Assembly: GCA_004556395.1 (NCBI GenBank)
Contig: SFHK01000031.1
Span: forward strand, 1-31,320
Reading direction: 5' to 3'
DNA: 31,320 nucleotides
DNA from: Clostridiales bacterium
Lineage (GTDB): Bacteria > Bacillota > Clostridia > Christensenellales > Aristaeellaceae
Position numbers and translations under genes: made by a program. The notes beneath the pieces were generated by a model. That model saw only the letters and a list, made by a program, of their open reading frames with translations, was not told the DNA's origin and did no database searches. Below are positions 7,613-15,500 of the stretch, one piece after another. Within the stretch, counting starts at the first letter, position 1. Each line of letters starts with the position of its first letter.

Positions 7613-8170
7613 ATGCCGTCATTTACCCGCAAGGCCATCATGGAGGCCTTTCGAAAGCTTCTGGATGAGAAGCCGCTCAGCAAGATCACGATTCGGGACA
7701 TCGTGGACGAATGCGGCATCAACCGCAATACCTTCTATTATCATTTTGCCGACATTCCCGAGCTGCTCGAGACGATTATCAAGGAGGAGACCGACCGCGT
7801 TATTTCCAGCCATTCCGATGTGACGTCGTTTGAGGAGTGCCTGACCATCGGCGTTCAGTATATTCTGAAAAACCGGCGCGCCATGCTGCACATCCACAAT
7901 TCCGTGAACCGCGAAATCATGGAGCGGTCGCTGATGCGCCTGTGCGAATACATGGTGCGCACCTACCTGCGCACGGCCTTCGGCGAGCTTTCCCTCGCGC
8001 AGGACGATCTGGAGACGCTGGTCACGGCCTACAAATGCCAAGCCTTTGGCCTTTTGATCGACTGGATGAACAATGGCCTGAAGGACGATTTTGAAAACAC
8101 GCTTTTGCGCCTGTGCGAGCTGCGCAAGGGCACCATTGAGGAAATGATCGCCCGCTGCCGCCGGGAATGA
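7613..8170 (+). CDS. TetR/AcrR family transcriptional regulator
   Basis: 185 residues. The N-terminal helix-turn-helix is typical: AIMEAFRKLLDEKPLSKITI, then RDIVDECGINRNTFYYHF (about 25-45), with the FYYHF recognition-helix end seen in the DhaS/TetR_C_8-like group. The C-terminal half is helical with no recognisable ligand motif; it would bind an unknown effector and mediate dimerisation. Start set at the ATG seven bases after GAGGAGG; the 31 earlier codons are unsupported. It is followed after 12 nt by a VanZ-like gene and so probably regulates that gene and itself. Target and inducer cannot be read from the sequence. Confidence 0.9.
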   Translation: MPSFTRKAIMEAFRKLLDEKPLSKITIRDIVDECGINRNTFYYHFADIPELLETIIKEETDRVISSHSDVTSFEECLTIGVQYILKNRRAMLHIHNSVNREIMERSLMRLCEYMVRTYLRTAFGELSLAQDDLETLVTAYKCQAFGLLIDWMNNGLKDDFENTLLRLCELRKGTIEEMIARCRRE

Positions 8171-8182
8171 CGGGAGAACGAC

Positions 8183-8665
8183 ATGCGACGGATTCAGAAG
8201 CCACTGGCGATTGTCACGTTTTTGGTGTATATGCTGGCCATGGTGTGGCTGGTTCTGTTTAAGGGTGGAACCGGGCTATATGAGCTGCTTCGCTTTGGCC
8301 TGCCCGATCTTCCGCGCGGAATCTCGTGGGACTTGCATTTCAACGGCATGGAGTCGCTTTTGAACGTGGGCGTGTTCGTGCCGCTGGGGCTGTTCCTCAT
8401 GCTGCTGTCTTCAAGGGAACGGGTGTGGCCGAAGGCGCTTGTGTGCTGCGCGACCAGCGTTGCCTTTGAAACGGCGCAGTACATCCTGAAAATCGGCACC
8501 TGCGACGTGATGGACGTCATCAACAACACGCTGGGCGGCGTTCTCGGTATCCTGCTGTTTGTCCTTCTGAAGCGCCTTCTGAAGGCGCGCACGCGCCCGG
8601 TTTTGACGCTTCTCGCCATCCCGGGCACGGCGGCCTTTGTCCTCGTGACCTATCTGTACCGCTAA
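8183..8665 (+). CDS. VanZ-like membrane protein
   Basis: 160 residues with four hydrophobic segments: about 8-26, 55-75 (LLNVGVFVPLGLFLML), 85-100 and 110-155. Family hallmarks are the NVGVFVPLG block, the SVAFETAQYILKIGTCDVMDV stretch in two parts (acidic FE and DVxDVxxN) and NNTLGGVLG. VanZ proteins confer low-level teicoplanin tolerance in Enterococcus, but most family members have no known role. Translated from the ATG after GGGAGAACGAC and coupled to the TetR gene 12 nt upstream. It ends before a bidirectional hairpin terminator. Confidence 0.88.
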   Translation: MRRIQKPLAIVTFLVYMLAMVWLVLFKGGTGLYELLRFGLPDLPRGISWDLHFNGMESLLNVGVFVPLGLFLMLLSSRERVWPKALVCCATSVAFETAQYILKIGTCDVMDVINNTLGGVLGILLFVLLKRLLKARTRPVLTLLAIPGTAAFVLVTYLYR

Positions 8666-8699
8666 CGCGGGCACAAAATTTCAACCTATAAAATACAAC

Positions 8700-8727
8700 G
8701 GCGGCACAGCCCTCGGGCCATGCCGCC
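8700..8727. terminator. Bidirectional hairpin between VanZ and DUF1294 genes
   Basis: The stem GGCGGCA/TGCCGCC has a GC-rich loop. On the minus strand it is followed by GTTGTATTTTAT, on the plus strand by ATTGCGTTTT. It lies between two convergent genes, so it can stop transcripts from either side. Confidence 0.65.
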
Positions 8728-8745
8728 ATTGCGTTTTGGTGGGGT

Positions 8746-9030
8746 TTAGATCTGCGAGAACAGATAGCTCAAAAGCGCGAGCTGAAGCACGAGAAGGGTG
8801 GGAACGGTCAGGGTGAAGCGCTTTTTCAGCGTTTTATGGTGCATCACGCGCATACCCGCCAGCGCGCCGGGCGCGCCGAAGGCGAGGGCGAGCAAAAGAA
8901 GCGTGCGCTCCGGAACCCGCCAACCGCCGGTTTTGGCCTGGCGCTTATCGTAGGCGTACACGCAGAAGCTTACAAGACTCATCAGGATCTCCGCGGCCAG
9001 ACAGGCGGTAAACAGGGTATTCATGCGCAT
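8746..9030 (-). CDS. DUF1294 small membrane protein
   Basis: 94 residues with an N-terminal membrane helix, a YAYDKRQA loop, WRVPERTLLLLALAFGAPGA, a conserved MRVMHHKTLKKRF and a C-terminal helix. This is the exact order of the DUF1294 family, whose function is unknown; some members are fused to cold-shock domains. Met at 9030 and Met at 9024 are both possible starts. It is the second gene of a pair, beginning 18 nt after the DUF4317 stop, so it is probably cotranscribed. Confidence 0.88.
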   Translation of the reverse strand: MRMNTLFTACLAAEILMSLVSFCVYAYDKRQAKTGGWRVPERTLLLLALAFGAPGALAGMRVMHHKTLKKRFTLTVPTLLVLQLALLSYLFSQI

Positions 9031-9048
9031 TCTTCCCGCTTTCGTATA

Positions 9049-10179
9049 TCAGATGTCCACGTTCACGCCGTTCACGCACACGCCCTCGTCCGCGCGGATG
9101 AGGATGTACTTCACGCCGTCGATCGTGCGGGTTTCCACGAGTCCCGCGCAGCCGGGGTTCACCCTGATCGTGACCTCGCCCGTGCGCAGCTCCATCTGCT
9201 TGTCGTCGGCGATTCCGGCGGCGGGCAGGTCGTTTCCAAGGCCGAATTCCTCGTCGAAGCGCTCGGAGAAGCTCTGCGTGCGCTCCGGGGATACGCCAAG
9301 GTCGGTTAAGACCTTTTCCACCTCGCGCTTGCCGATGCGGGCGGGCTCAGCCTCCTTGTCCTGCTTCTGCTCCTCCAGACGGCTGACGATGTGCTCGTTC
9401 ACGGCCTCGACGACCTCAAAGCTGCATTCGTCCTCCAGCGCCTCCCTGAGCACGGTCTTGAAGGTCTCCTTCTGCTCCGCGGCGGGCGCGAACGCGCCGG
9501 CGTTCAGCGCGGCGGCGACGAAATCGTCGTGGCTTTCGGCGAGATCGCGGGTGTAGAACAGCGCGGAGTGAATGTTTGGGCCGCCGTCCTCAAAGGCGGG
9601 GAACAGGAAGCCCATGTCCGGCGACGCGACCACCCAGTCCGGGTCGAGCGCGTGAAAATCGTTTTCGCTGGCGGAATAGCTCAGGCACGGCTTGGTCTGC
9701 TTCACCGGGCACACCGCGCACAGCACGTAGCTGAACACGGTTTCGCTCTCCGCGCCCGCGGCTTCATCATCCATCGAGGTTTTGAACGGCACGTCGTAGG
9801 TGTCGTGCAGAACGAGAATCAGGAAATTGCCCTCGATGCGCGTTCCGGCGATGATCGCGTCGAAAAACGCGTTCAGCGCCTCGTCGTCGTCCAGCGCCGT
9901 CTGGTTGAGACGGGTCAGGCGCGCGTGCGTCGCGCCGTCCATCACCTCGTCGGTGGGGAAGGTCAGCGGCACGAGGTTGCGTCCCACGTCGCCGGACAGC
10001 GAGCGGCGGAAAATCTGCATGTATTTTTCGCTTTCGCTCTGCGGAAGCGAAATCAGCGAGCGGCGAAACGCGGAAACCACGTTCTTCTGGCCGTTTACAT
10101 AGCAGCCGCAGATGACCACGGGGTTCTGGCTCTCCGGGTTCAGGCGGCGGCGAATCTGCGCAATGTCTTTTTTGTTCAT
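9049..10179 (-). CDS. DUF4317 family protein
   Basis: 376 residues, soluble and acidic. The N-terminal MNKKDIAQIRRRLNPE, the ICGCYVNGQKNVVS segment, the EKYMQIFRRSLSG block and the C-terminal KYILIRADEGVCVNGV are characteristic of DUF4317, a family widespread in Clostridia and without an assigned function. No catalytic motif or metal site is obvious. The start has GAGGA seven bases upstream and sits behind a good promoter (10226-10254). The family is usually a single housekeeping-like gene, and here it leads a two-gene operon with DUF1294. Confidence 0.88.
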   Translation of the reverse strand: MNKKDIAQIRRRLNPESQNPVVICGCYVNGQKNVVSAFRRSLISLPQSESEKYMQIFRRSLSGDVGRNLVPLTFPTDEVMDGATHARLTRLNQTALDDDEALNAFFDAIIAGTRIEGNFLILVLHDTYDVPFKTSMDDEAAGAESETVFSYVLCAVCPVKQTKPCLSYSASENDFHALDPDWVVASPDMGFLFPAFEDGGPNIHSALFYTRDLAESHDDFVAAALNAGAFAPAAEQKETFKTVLREALEDECSFEVVEAVNEHIVSRLEEQKQDKEAEPARIGKREVEKVLTDLGVSPERTQSFSERFDEEFGLGNDLPAAGIADDKQMELRTGEVTIRVNPGCAGLVETRTIDGVKYILIRADEGVCVNGVNVDI

Positions 10180-10225
10180 TTCAATGTCCTCATATGATCT
10201 GCGTATTGGGAAATCCTCCCTCTAT

Positions 10226-10254
10226 ATGATACCGCGTCGCCGCGCGCGCGTCAA
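10226..10254 (-). promoter_or_regulatory. Promoter of the DUF4317-DUF1294 operon
   Basis: On the minus strand TTGACG (10249-10254), 17 bp of GC-rich spacer, then TATCAT (10226-10231), about 46 bp before the DUF4317 start codon. Confidence 0.75.
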
Positions 10255-10335
10255 GCGCGGAAGCGGCAAATTTCCGTCCCGTTCTGAAGCGTGAAACCCT
10301 CTGCGCATGCTCCGCCTGATTCTGCGAGCATGGAC

Positions 10336-10371
10336 AACCGGCGTTCCACGCCGCGGCATGGAGCGCCGGTT
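10336..10371. repeat. Hairpin next to mobile-element copy 1
   Basis: AACCGGCG...TCCA pairs with TGGA...CGCCGGTT, a long imperfect stem, seven bases to the left of the miniature element. There is no U-tract. It lies downstream of the small secreted-protein gene and upstream of the DUF4317 promoter and could weakly terminate the former. The rest of 10255-10335 shows nothing recognisable. Confidence 0.5.
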
Positions 10372-10377
10372 AATTGA

Positions 10378-10537
10378 GGCGCCACCGCACAATTCGGCGG
10401 CGCGTCGGGCGATGTCTTTTTCGCCATCTGCGGCATGCAAATTTCTCGATTTACCTCCAGCAAACCTTCGAAATTTGCATTTGCATCTGACGAAAAATCC
10501 ATTCGCCGGCCGACCACCTCATTTGCGCGGTGTTGCC
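10378..10537 (+). mobile_element. Miniature inverted-repeat element, copy 1
   Basis: A 160-bp element begins GGCGCCACCGCACAATTCGG and ends, read inward from the right on the opposite strand, GGCAACACCGCGCAAATGAG, so the ends form an imperfect terminal inverted repeat. It is flanked by TTGA at 10374-10377 and TTGA at 10538-10541, a likely 4-bp target duplication. Inside is a second inverted repeat GCAAATTTC/GAAATTTGC. Two further copies lie at 25871 and 27675. It carries no transposase, so it is non-autonomous. It lies 5 bp beyond the stop codon of the secreted-protein gene. Short open frames through it are translations of the repeat and not genes. Confidence 0.8.
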
Positions 10538-10542
10538 TTGAA

Positions 10543-11043
10543 TCAGTCCGGAATCAGCGCCCGCTGCACGCGCGCGCCGTATTCGGCGGCCGCGTCGGGC
10601 GCGAGGGTGAACTCGGCGTACCACGCGAACTCAAAGCCGTCGCCATAGTCCAGCTCCGTTTTCACGCACGCGATCACCGTGCCGGACGCGCCCTCGTACG
10701 CGTCCTCCAGCGTGACGAGCGCGGGCAGGAGCGCGGGCGCGTCGGGAATGACCGGCAGGGCGTCCCATTCGCAGGCGAACAGCTTGCGCAGAATTTCGTC
10801 CGCCGCGGGCGCGGGAACGTCCGCGTGCGCGGCGAGGTAGGCGCACACGGCTTCCCCGGCCAGCTCCGGCGCGGGCACGCCGTCAAAGCTGTAAAAGCTT
10901 TCGCAGCCCGCGAGCAGCGCCAGCAGCGGCAGAGCGCGCTCGGACACGCTTTGCGCGTCAATGGGCGCGGGCGCCGTCTCGGCGAACGAAGCGCCGGTCA
11001 GCAGAAGAAGCGCGCAGAGAAGCAGAGTAAGCAAACGTTTCAT
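10543..11043 (-). CDS. Small secreted protein of unknown function
   Basis: 166 residues with a clear signal peptide (MKRLLTLLLCALLLLTGASFA then ET, signal peptidase I site ASFA). No lipobox of the usual form and no family I can name. The mature protein is rich in Ala, Pro and acidic residues; the segment YGDGFEFAWYAEFTLAPDAA near the end is the most structured-looking part. AGGAGG lies seven bases before the ATG. It follows the nucleoside-kinase gene on the same strand by 109 bp with no promoter visible between them, so it is probably cotranscribed. The region around its ribosome site looks like a duplicate of the kinase gene's 3' end. Confidence 0.7.
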   Translation of the reverse strand: MKRLLTLLLCALLLLTGASFAETAPAPIDAQSVSERALPLLALLAGCESFYSFDGVPAPELAGEAVCAYLAAHADVPAPAADEILRKLFACEWDALPVIPDAPALLPALVTLEDAYEGASGTVIACVKTELDYGDGFEFAWYAEFTLAPDAAAEYGARVQRALIPD

Positions 11044-11152
11044 GCCTTTTCCTCCTTACTGATGGAAGCCGCTGCCATCCCAATATTGCGCCGGCGGCGG
11101 GAGGGCGCGTTCGGACGCGGCTCGCGTCGCGCCAGTCGGCGGAAAGCGCGTT

Positions 11153-12799
11153 TTACGCCTTTCCCTCCTCCCGATAGAAGCAGCTGCCGCCCACAAATTC
11201 GCGCAGCAGGCTGTTGAGCGGAATTTCGTCCTCCACGTCGGCGGCCTGTATGTAGTTGAGGAACTTCACCAGCCTCCGCGCCAGCGTGTAATACGGCGCG
11301 TCGGGCGTGACGGCGGTCAGCATCGGGTAGACATAGTTCTTCATCACCGCCAGCTCATACACCAGCGACGAGTTGATCATCGCGTCGGCGTCCTCCTGGA
11401 ACGGGAAGATGTTCTGATCCTCGCCCCGCCGCACGGACGACCACATCAGAAGCGTCTTTTCCGGATGCGTGCCGCGCGAGGCCGCGTCGCGCACGATGCG
11501 GCGAATCAGGCGCGCGTCGGTGGAGCGGATGCGGTTATGCTCGTCGATGTTCAGGTTTGTGAGCGCGCTTATGTAGATCTTGAACTTCGCTTCGCGCGGA
11601 ATGCCAGGCGTGAGTCGGTCGTTCAGCCCGTGAATGCCCTCGATCAGAATTGGCGACGTGGAATCGACCATCAGCTCGTGCGTCTTTTCGCCGCGCTTCT
11701 GGGCGTTGAAGTCGAAGGTGGGCACGTTCACGCGCTCGCCCTCTAAAAGCTGCTTCAGCTGATGCCCCAGCAGCTCCGTGTCCAGCGCCTCCACGCATTC
11801 CAGATCGGGCTGGCCGTGCTCATCCAGCGGCACCTTGTCGCGGTCGATGTAGTAGTCGTCCAGCGACAGCTTCACCGGCGTAAGCCCCGTGACCTTCAGC
11901 GCGATCATCAGCCGGTTGCAGAACGTGGTCTTGCCGGAGGACGACGGGCCTGCGATCAGCACCAGCCGCGCGCGGCTGTGCACGATCTGGTCGGCGATGT
12001 CGTAGATTTTTCGGTCCATCAGCGCTTCGTTCACGCGGATAAACTCGCGCAGACGGCCGCTCACGGTCAGCTCGTTCAGGTCGGCGGCGTTCTCCACGGC
12101 CAGAATTTCCAGCCAGCGGGCGCTTTCGCGATAGGTGGACAGGAGCTTCGGCATCGGCTTATACGGGCTGGGCACGGCGGGGTTCGCGGGGTCGGGCAGC
12201 ATGAACACAAAGCCGCTGTCCAGCAGCGTCAGCGAAAACACGCGCACATCGCCGGTGCCGCGCGCCATCTCGCCATAGAAATATTCCATCATGCCGCCGC
12301 ACTCATACATGCGGAAGTGCTCGTAGGGACGGTATTTCAGAAGCTTCACCTTGTCGTCGTCGCCGCGCCCGGCGAAATAGCGAATCGCCGCGGAGCGGGA
12401 CGTGGGCACCAGCGTGAAGGGCAGGTTCGCCTGCGTGATCTCGCGCATCTTCGCCTCGACCGCGCTCAGCACGTCCGCCGTCAGCTTCAGCCCGCGCACC
12501 GTCACGTATACGCCGTTGCCCAGCGAGTTTTCGCACCGCACGCGCGCCTGCGGATATAGCGTTTCGAACGCCAGCAGCATCACAAAGCGCAGCGAACGCT
12601 CGTATACGCGCCGCCCCTCCTCGTCCCGATAGGTGAGAAGCACCGCGTCGCCGTGACTCGCCGGCGCGTTCAAAGACAGCGTTTCGCCCTTCACCATCAC
12701 CGCCAGCGCACCCTCCGCCTGATTCAGGCGCACAGCCGCGTCAAAATAGCTTTCGTTTTCGGCGATTTCCACCGGTATATCGTTCAAACGTATTCTCAT
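11153..12799 (-). CDS. Nucleoside (uridine) kinase-like protein with TGS and tRNA-SAD-like N-terminus
   Basis: 548 residues. The N-terminal 60 residues look like a TGS/ubiquitin-like domain (MRIRLNDIPVEIAEN), residues about 80-200 resemble the second additional domain of threonyl-tRNA synthetase, and the C-terminal half is a P-loop phosphoribulokinase/uridine kinase domain: Walker A GPSSSGKTT (284-292), SLDDYYIDRDKVPLDE as the substrate site, and ILIEGIHGLND as the Walker B region. This arrangement is a widely conserved Firmicutes protein annotated as nucleoside kinase; its physiological substrate is not settled. It starts at the ATG behind a TTGACG-17-TATAGT promoter and is likely cotranscribed with the small secreted-protein gene downstream. 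Confidence 0.88.
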   Translation of the reverse strand: MRIRLNDIPVEIAENESYFDAAVRLNQAEGALAVMVKGETLSLNAPASHGDAVLLTYRDEEGRRVYERSLRFVMLLAFETLYPQARVRCENSLGNGVYVTVRGLKLTADVLSAVEAKMREITQANLPFTLVPTSRSAAIRYFAGRGDDDKVKLLKYRPYEHFRMYECGGMMEYFYGEMARGTGDVRVFSLTLLDSGFVFMLPDPANPAVPSPYKPMPKLLSTYRESARWLEILAVENAADLNELTVSGRLREFIRVNEALMDRKIYDIADQIVHSRARLVLIAGPSSSGKTTFCNRLMIALKVTGLTPVKLSLDDYYIDRDKVPLDEHGQPDLECVEALDTELLGHQLKQLLEGERVNVPTFDFNAQKRGEKTHELMVDSTSPILIEGIHGLNDRLTPGIPREAKFKIYISALTNLNIDEHNRIRSTDARLIRRIVRDAASRGTHPEKTLLMWSSVRRGEDQNIFPFQEDADAMINSSLVYELAVMKNYVYPMLTAVTPDAPYYTLARRLVKFLNYIQAADVEDEIPLNSLLREFVGGSCFYREEGKA

Positions 12800-12840
12800 G
12801 GCAAATCCCTTTCCGGCGCGGCCTGAGCCGCCCCACCCAT

Positions 12841-12869
12841 ACTATACCATCCTTTGCCCCGTTCGTCAA
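12841..12869 (-). promoter_or_regulatory. Promoter of the nucleoside kinase gene
   Basis: On the minus strand TTGACG (12864-12869), 17 bp, TATAGT (12841-12846), 41 bp before the start codon. Confidence 0.8.
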
Positions 12870-13014
12870 ATCGCCGCGTTCCAATGTCAACGGAAAGCCC
12901 AGAATCCGCCCTGATTGGAGGCGCGTCAAGGAATCCGCGTACTGTGAGACGCGCCGTCGATTTTATGCGGCGGCGATGTAAAAAAGTGCAGCTCAAAGCC
13001 GCGCATGCGAAAGG

Positions 13015-13058
13015 AATGGCCGGAATCGGAACGCGCATTACGAACCGATCCGGCCATT
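13015..13058 (-). terminator. Hairpin downstream of the SPFH gene
   Basis: The stem AATGGCCGGA/TCCGGCCATT extends through TCGG/CCGA, with a 15-nt loop. On the minus strand it is followed by CCTTTCGC, a poor U-tract. Its position 26 bp after the SPFH stop suggests termination or 3'-end protection. The rest of 12870-13083 shows nothing else. Confidence 0.5.
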
Positions 13059-13083
13059 CAACCGCGGTCCGGCGAACTTCCGC

Positions 13084-14400
13084 TCAGACCTTATCGTTAT
13101 CGTCGAACGGGTCGCCGCATTCGGGGCAGAATTTTGGGGGATGGGTGGGGTCTTCGGGCTGCCAGCCGCATTTATCGCAGCGGTAGACGGGGGCGCCGGC
13201 GGGGCGTCTGGCTCCGCATTCGGAGCAGAATTTGCCCTTATTGACCGCGCCGCACTGGCACGTCCAGCCCTCGGCTTCGGGCTTTTTCGCGCCGCACTCG
13301 GGGCAGAATTTGCCGGTGGCGGCTGCGCCGCAGGCGCATTTCCAGCTGTTGGCGGCGGGCTGGGCGGGGGTCTGCCGGGCCTGCTGCTCAGCGCCCATCT
13401 GGAAGAGGGTGTTGGCGTTCAGGCCGCTGTTCATATTGGCCATATTCATGCCCATGAAGCCGGTGAACGCGCCGCCCTGGTTCCTGGCGGCATCCTGCAT
13501 GGCCTGCGCCTGCGCGCCGACGAGGTGCGCCGCGGCCATATTGGGGTTGCGGAAGACGGCGTTGCGCTGAAGCTCCTTGATCATCTGCTCGTCCTGCTCG
13601 GAGGCCTTGACGGAGCTCACGCCGAAGGACACGATCTCCACGCCGCGCAGCTGCGCCCACTTTTCGGACAGCACGTCGTTGAGCGCGCCGGCGATTTCGG
13701 TGGTATGGCCGGGCAGGGCGCTATAGCGGATGCCCATATCGGAGATGCGCGCGAAGGCGGGCTGAAGCGCCGTGAGCAGCTCGCTCTTCAGCTGACTGTC
13801 GATCTGGTCGCGGGTGTATTCGGATTCCACGTTGCCGCACACGTTGGTGTAGAACAGCATGGGGTTGACGATGCGGTAGCTGTATTCGCCGAAGCAGCGG
13901 ATGGAAATATCCACGTCCAGCCCCAGCTTTTCATCCACCACGCGGAACGGCACCGGGCTGGGCGTTCCGTATTTGTTGCCGATGATTTCCTTGGTGTTGA
14001 AGTAGTACACGCGCTGGTCGCGTCCGGCCTGACCGCCGTAGGACAGGCGCTCGAAGGTGGTTTGCAGAATGGCCTTCATGTTGCCGCCGCTCAGGCCGCC
14101 GCAGAAGATCGTGGGCTCGCCGCCCTCGTCAAACACGAACTCGCCGGGCTCGGCGCAGAAATCCACAATGCGGCCCTGATCGACGATCATCATGCACTGG
14201 CCGTCGGCGACGGCGACGACGGAGCCGTTGGAGATAATGTTGTCATCCTCGCTGCGGCTGCCGCCGAAGCGGCCCTTCGTCTTTTTGAGAGCGCGGGTGG
14301 CAAGCACGTCCTCCGGCAGCGCGTCCGCGTAAAAATACTCCTTCCACTGGCTGGCAAGCGTGCCGCCAACCGCGTTCAGTCCGGCGCGAATCAGTCCCAT
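13084..14400 (-). CDS. SPFH-domain (YdjI-like) protein with three C-terminal zinc ribbons
   Basis: 438 residues. The first 280 or so form an SPFH/band-7-like domain of the virion-core/YdjI type, with EYFYADALPEDVLATRA and the DGQCMMIVDQGRIVDF strand pair, then a coiled segment to about 305 and a Met/Asn/Gly-rich linker. The C-terminus holds three zinc-ribbon knuckles: CACG..CPECG (about 355-370), CQCG..CSECG (381-396) and CDKCG..CPECG (408-429). In Bacillus the YdjI homologue works with PspA-type proteins at stressed membranes; a scaffold role here is inferred. No PspA gene is adjacent. It is transcribed alone from a region divergent to miaA, with TATAAT at 14439-14444 but a weak -35 box. Confidence 0.88.
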   Translation of the reverse strand: MGLIRAGLNAVGGTLASQWKEYFYADALPEDVLATRALKKTKGRFGGSRSEDDNIISNGSVVAVADGQCMMIVDQGRIVDFCAEPGEFVFDEGGEPTIFCGGLSGGNMKAILQTTFERLSYGGQAGRDQRVYYFNTKEIIGNKYGTPSPVPFRVVDEKLGLDVDISIRCFGEYSYRIVNPMLFYTNVCGNVESEYTRDQIDSQLKSELLTALQPAFARISDMGIRYSALPGHTTEIAGALNDVLSEKWAQLRGVEIVSFGVSSVKASEQDEQMIKELQRNAVFRNPNMAAAHLVGAQAQAMQDAARNQGGAFTGFMGMNMANMNSGLNANTLFQMGAEQQARQTPAQPAANSWKCACGAAATGKFCPECGAKKPEAEGWTCQCGAVNKGKFCSECGARRPAGAPVYRCDKCGWQPEDPTHPPKFCPECGDPFDDNDKV

Positions 14401-14438
14401 ACATTGTTCCTCTCTTTCTCGGTCTGTAGTCTGCGTTC

Positions 14439-14467
14439 ATTATAGCATGAAATTCCGCGCGGGGGAA
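14439..14467 (-). promoter_or_regulatory. Possible promoter of the SPFH gene
   Basis: TATAAT (14439-14444, minus strand) is perfect, but the -35 hexamer at 17 bp is TTCCCC, matching only three of six positions. An activator or an unusual sigma factor may help. It is 38 bp before the start codon. Confidence 0.45.
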
Positions 14468-14488
14468 GAGCTATCTCCATCAAAATAC

Positions 14489-14517
14489 TTGACAAACGCG
14501 CGCATATGTGGAATACT
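14489..14517 (+). promoter_or_regulatory. Promoter of miaA-dapA
   Basis: Perfect TTGACA (14489-14494), 17 bp, AATACT (14512-14517), 33 bp before the miaA start. Confidence 0.7.
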
Positions 14518-14550
14518 TTCGGTAATGGAATTACAATGGAGGGATTTTTT

Positions 14551-15444
14551 ATGCCGGAGCTTCCGCGCATCGTCGCCGTGGTCGGCACAAACGCTTCGGG
14601 AAAGAGCTCGCTGGGCGTGCGTCTGGCGCAGCGCTTCGGGGGCGAAATCGTGTCCGCCGATTCGCGGCAGGTTTTCCGGGGGCTTGATCTGGGCAGCGGG
14701 AAGATTTCGCCGGAGGAGATGCGCGGGGTTCCGCATCACCTGCTGGACGTGTGCGAGCCGAACGACTTTTTCTCGATGGCGGACTTTCAGGCGCTGGCCT
14801 ATCGCGCCATCGACGGCATTCTCGCGCGCGGAAATGTGCCGTTTCTGGTGGGCGGCACGGGACTTTACGTCGCGTCGGTCACGGAGGGCTACCAGCTGTC
14901 CGACCGCGCGCCGAACCTTCGGTACCGCGAGGAGCTGGAAACGAAGACCACGCCGGAGCTGTATGAAATGCTCGTTTCCGCCGCGCCGGGCGTGGAGATC
15001 GACCGCAACAACCGCAACCGCGTGATGCGCGCGCTGGAAAAGCTGGAAAGCGGCGACACGAAGGAGCCGTCGCGCGAGGCGAAATACCGCGCGCTGAAGC
15101 TGGGCGTGTCGTGGGATCGGGAGACGCTGAAAAAGCGCATCGACGAACGGCTGGAGCGCCGCATGAACGAGGGCATGGTGGACGAGGTGCGAACGCTCAT
15201 CAAAAACGGCGCGAGCCGCGAATTTCTGATGAAGCTGGGGCTTGAGTACCGCTTCCTCACGCGCTATCTGGACGGCGAATTTGACAGCGAGCGGGAAATG
15301 ACCGAGGCGCTCTCCGCCGCCATCAAAAAATTCGCCAAGCGGCAGATGACGTGGTTCCGCCGCGACCCCGATATTCACTGGCTGGACATGACCGGCGACG
15401 CGTATGAACAGGCCTGCGCGCTGATCGAGGGCTTTCTGGCCTGA
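14551..15444 (+). CDS. miaA: tRNA dimethylallyltransferase
   Basis: 297 residues. MiaA transfers a dimethylallyl group to N6 of adenosine 37 in tRNAs that read codons starting with U. Seen here: the P-loop GTNASGKSS (12-20; the usual form is GPTASGKT, so Pro-Thr is replaced by Thr-Asn), the substrate Asp in ADSRQVFRGLDLGSGK (about 36-51), GVPHHLLDV, VGGTGLYV and the C-terminal KRQMTWFRRDPDIHWLD signature. The start is the ATG with GGAGG eight bases upstream; upstream codons of the open frame overlap the promoter. It is a little short for the family but has all domains. It leads an apparent operon with dapA, 56 nt downstream. Confidence 0.92.
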   Translation: MPELPRIVAVVGTNASGKSSLGVRLAQRFGGEIVSADSRQVFRGLDLGSGKISPEEMRGVPHHLLDVCEPNDFFSMADFQALAYRAIDGILARGNVPFLVGGTGLYVASVTEGYQLSDRAPNLRYREELETKTTPELYEMLVSAAPGVEIDRNNRNRVMRALEKLESGDTKEPSREAKYRALKLGVSWDRETLKKRIDERLERRMNEGMVDEVRTLIKNGASREFLMKLGLEYRFLTRYLDGEFDSEREMTEALSAAIKKFAKRQMTWFRRDPDIHWLDMTGDAYEQACALIEGFLA

Positions 15445-15461
15445 CGGGTTCGCGCATGTTC

Positions 15462-15494
15462 TCCCTCCCGCGCGCATTGATTGCCGGGGAGGGA
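15462..15494 (+). promoter_or_regulatory. Hairpin that could mask the dapA ribosome site
   Basis: TCCCTCCC (15462-15469) is exactly complementary to GGGAGGGA (15487-15494), which contains the dapA Shine-Dalgarno sequence, with a 17-nt loop between. In the miaA-dapA mRNA this would sequester the ribosome site. Regulation is inferred; no known riboswitch aptamer is visible. Confidence 0.5.
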
Positions 15495-15500
15495 TGTTTT

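Noticed and set aside
10435..11217. Frame crossing mobile-element copy 1
   Set aside because: Begins in the repeat and then runs antisense to the small secreted-protein gene; similar peptides arise from each element copy.
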